DNA from: Actinomycetes bacterium
Lineage (GTDB): Bacteria > Actinomycetota > Acidimicrobiia > Acidimicrobiales > Acidimicrobiaceae
Length of the DNA: 6,037 nt
Reading direction: 5' to 3'
NCBI GenBank assembly: GCA_021844725.1
Contig: JAKBSX010000205.1
Coordinates: 1 to 6,037, forward strand
Below the pieces are notes generated by a model. That model was not told the origin of the DNA and made no database searches. It saw only the letters and a list, made by a program, of their open reading frames with translations. Each line of letters starts with the position of its first letter. Position 1 is the first letter of the stretch. Shown piece by piece: positions 5,868-6,037 of this stretch. The position numbers and the translations under genes were made by a program.

Positions 5868-6037
5868 TCATGATCTGAGTAGCTTCTTAAATGTGATAAG
5901 TAAGCGATTTCTCACATTTTCGATATATTTCTCAAACACAACAGATATGATGCAAATAGTGATGGATGAGAAGAACGCGGTGTATGAAATTACCTCCCCT
6001 TTGAAAAATGCAGCTTGATTATACCACGACACGAAAC
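5868..6037 (-). CDS. C-terminal end of a convergent protein sharing its last extracytoplasmic residues with the large membrane protein
   Basis: On the minus strand the frame enters from the window end and reads FVSWYNQAAFFKGEV, identical to the end of the large membrane protein because it lies in arm 2 of the inverted repeat. Where the repeat stops at 5964, the frame stays open for 31 more codons to TGA (5870-5868). The first part, ITICIISVVF, extends the uncharged stretch that begins ISYTAFFSS into about 19 residues, enough for one membrane span. It is followed by EKYIENVRNR and then a basic end, ITFKKLLRS, with six Lys/Arg against two Glu. This is the layout of an anchor with a cytoplasmic tail, and may be the ancestral C-terminus that the plus-strand gene lacks. 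It could belong to a full-length convergent paralogue, a silent cassette, or an artefact. The start is outside the window. Confidence 0.55.
   Translation of the reverse strand, partial: FVSWYNQAAFFKGEVISYTAFFSSITICIISVVFEKYIENVRNRLLITFKKLLRS
5964..6037 (-). repeat. Inverted repeat, arm 2 (74 bp visible, reaches window end)
   Basis: This is the exact reverse complement of 5680-5753. It runs to the last base of the window, so the true repeat may be longer and could extend into a second copy of the large gene. Sequence next to the arm (5754 onward and 5963 downward) shows no similarity between the two sides. Confidence 0.97.

Noticed and set aside
5788..6018. 76-codon plus-strand open frame starting TTG
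   Set aside because: It overlaps both the convergent tail and arm 2 of the inverted repeat, where the minus strand is the coding one by identity to the large gene. It has a TTG start, no ribosome-binding motif and no recognisable domain.
1..6037. CRISPR arrays, tRNA or rRNA genes, insertion sequences, recombinase genes
   Set aside because: No regularly spaced direct repeats, cloverleaf, rRNA stretch or transposase/recombinase motifs were found. The only strong repeat is the inverted pair at the end.

Overview
The window looks archaeal, with moderate confidence. Genes start with ATG, GTG or TTG at overlapping stop/start junctions. GGTG/GTGA motifs precede two of these starts and fit an archaeal anti-Shine-Dalgarno sequence. 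The proteins are of archaeal surface-glycosylation type. The largest protein has a low-charge, nearly cysteine-free, sequon-rich exodomain, which would suit a Thermoplasmata-like or other acid-tolerant archaeon. There is no marker gene, so the lineage is a guess.

Layout. Bases 1-293 are the 3' end of a GT4 (GT-B fold) glycosyltransferase gene. Bases 290-784 hold a decayed GT4 paralogue: its start region is joined to the last third of a GT4 domain, with at least two frame changes. Bases 781-873 are a 30-codon reading frame, possibly the stub of another lost gene. Bases 877-1668 encode an apparently intact GT2 glycosyltransferase. Bases 1665-1845 hold another stub, resembling the start of a GT4 gene, with one frameshift. 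Bases 1842-5759 encode a 1305-residue membrane protein: about 11-12 transmembrane segments of GT-C/YfhO-like character, then about 830 extracytoplasmic residues containing a carbohydrate-binding-like beta region and a LamG/concanavalin-like jelly roll. Bases 5760-6037 hold a short convergent intergenic region and the end of a minus-strand reading frame.

The genes fit a plus-strand cluster for building and exporting a surface glycan or N-glycan: cytoplasmic GT4 and GT2 enzymes assemble sugars, and the polytopic protein may transfer or bind them outside. Part of the cluster is decaying. The stop/start overlaps survive although the coding parts between them have been lost.

The most unusual signal is a perfect 74-bp inverted repeat, 5680-5753 against 5964-6037, the latter running to the last base of the window. 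Arm 1 encodes the C-terminus of the large protein, which stops two codons after the repeat ends. Arm 2, read on the minus strand, encodes the same 25 residues and then continues in frame into a 31-residue tail that looks like a membrane anchor plus a basic cytoplasmic end. Inversion of the 210-bp spacer would swap the two C-termini. This could be a recombinational anchored/unanchored switch, a pair of convergent paralogues, or an assembly or amplification artefact; the window alone does not decide.
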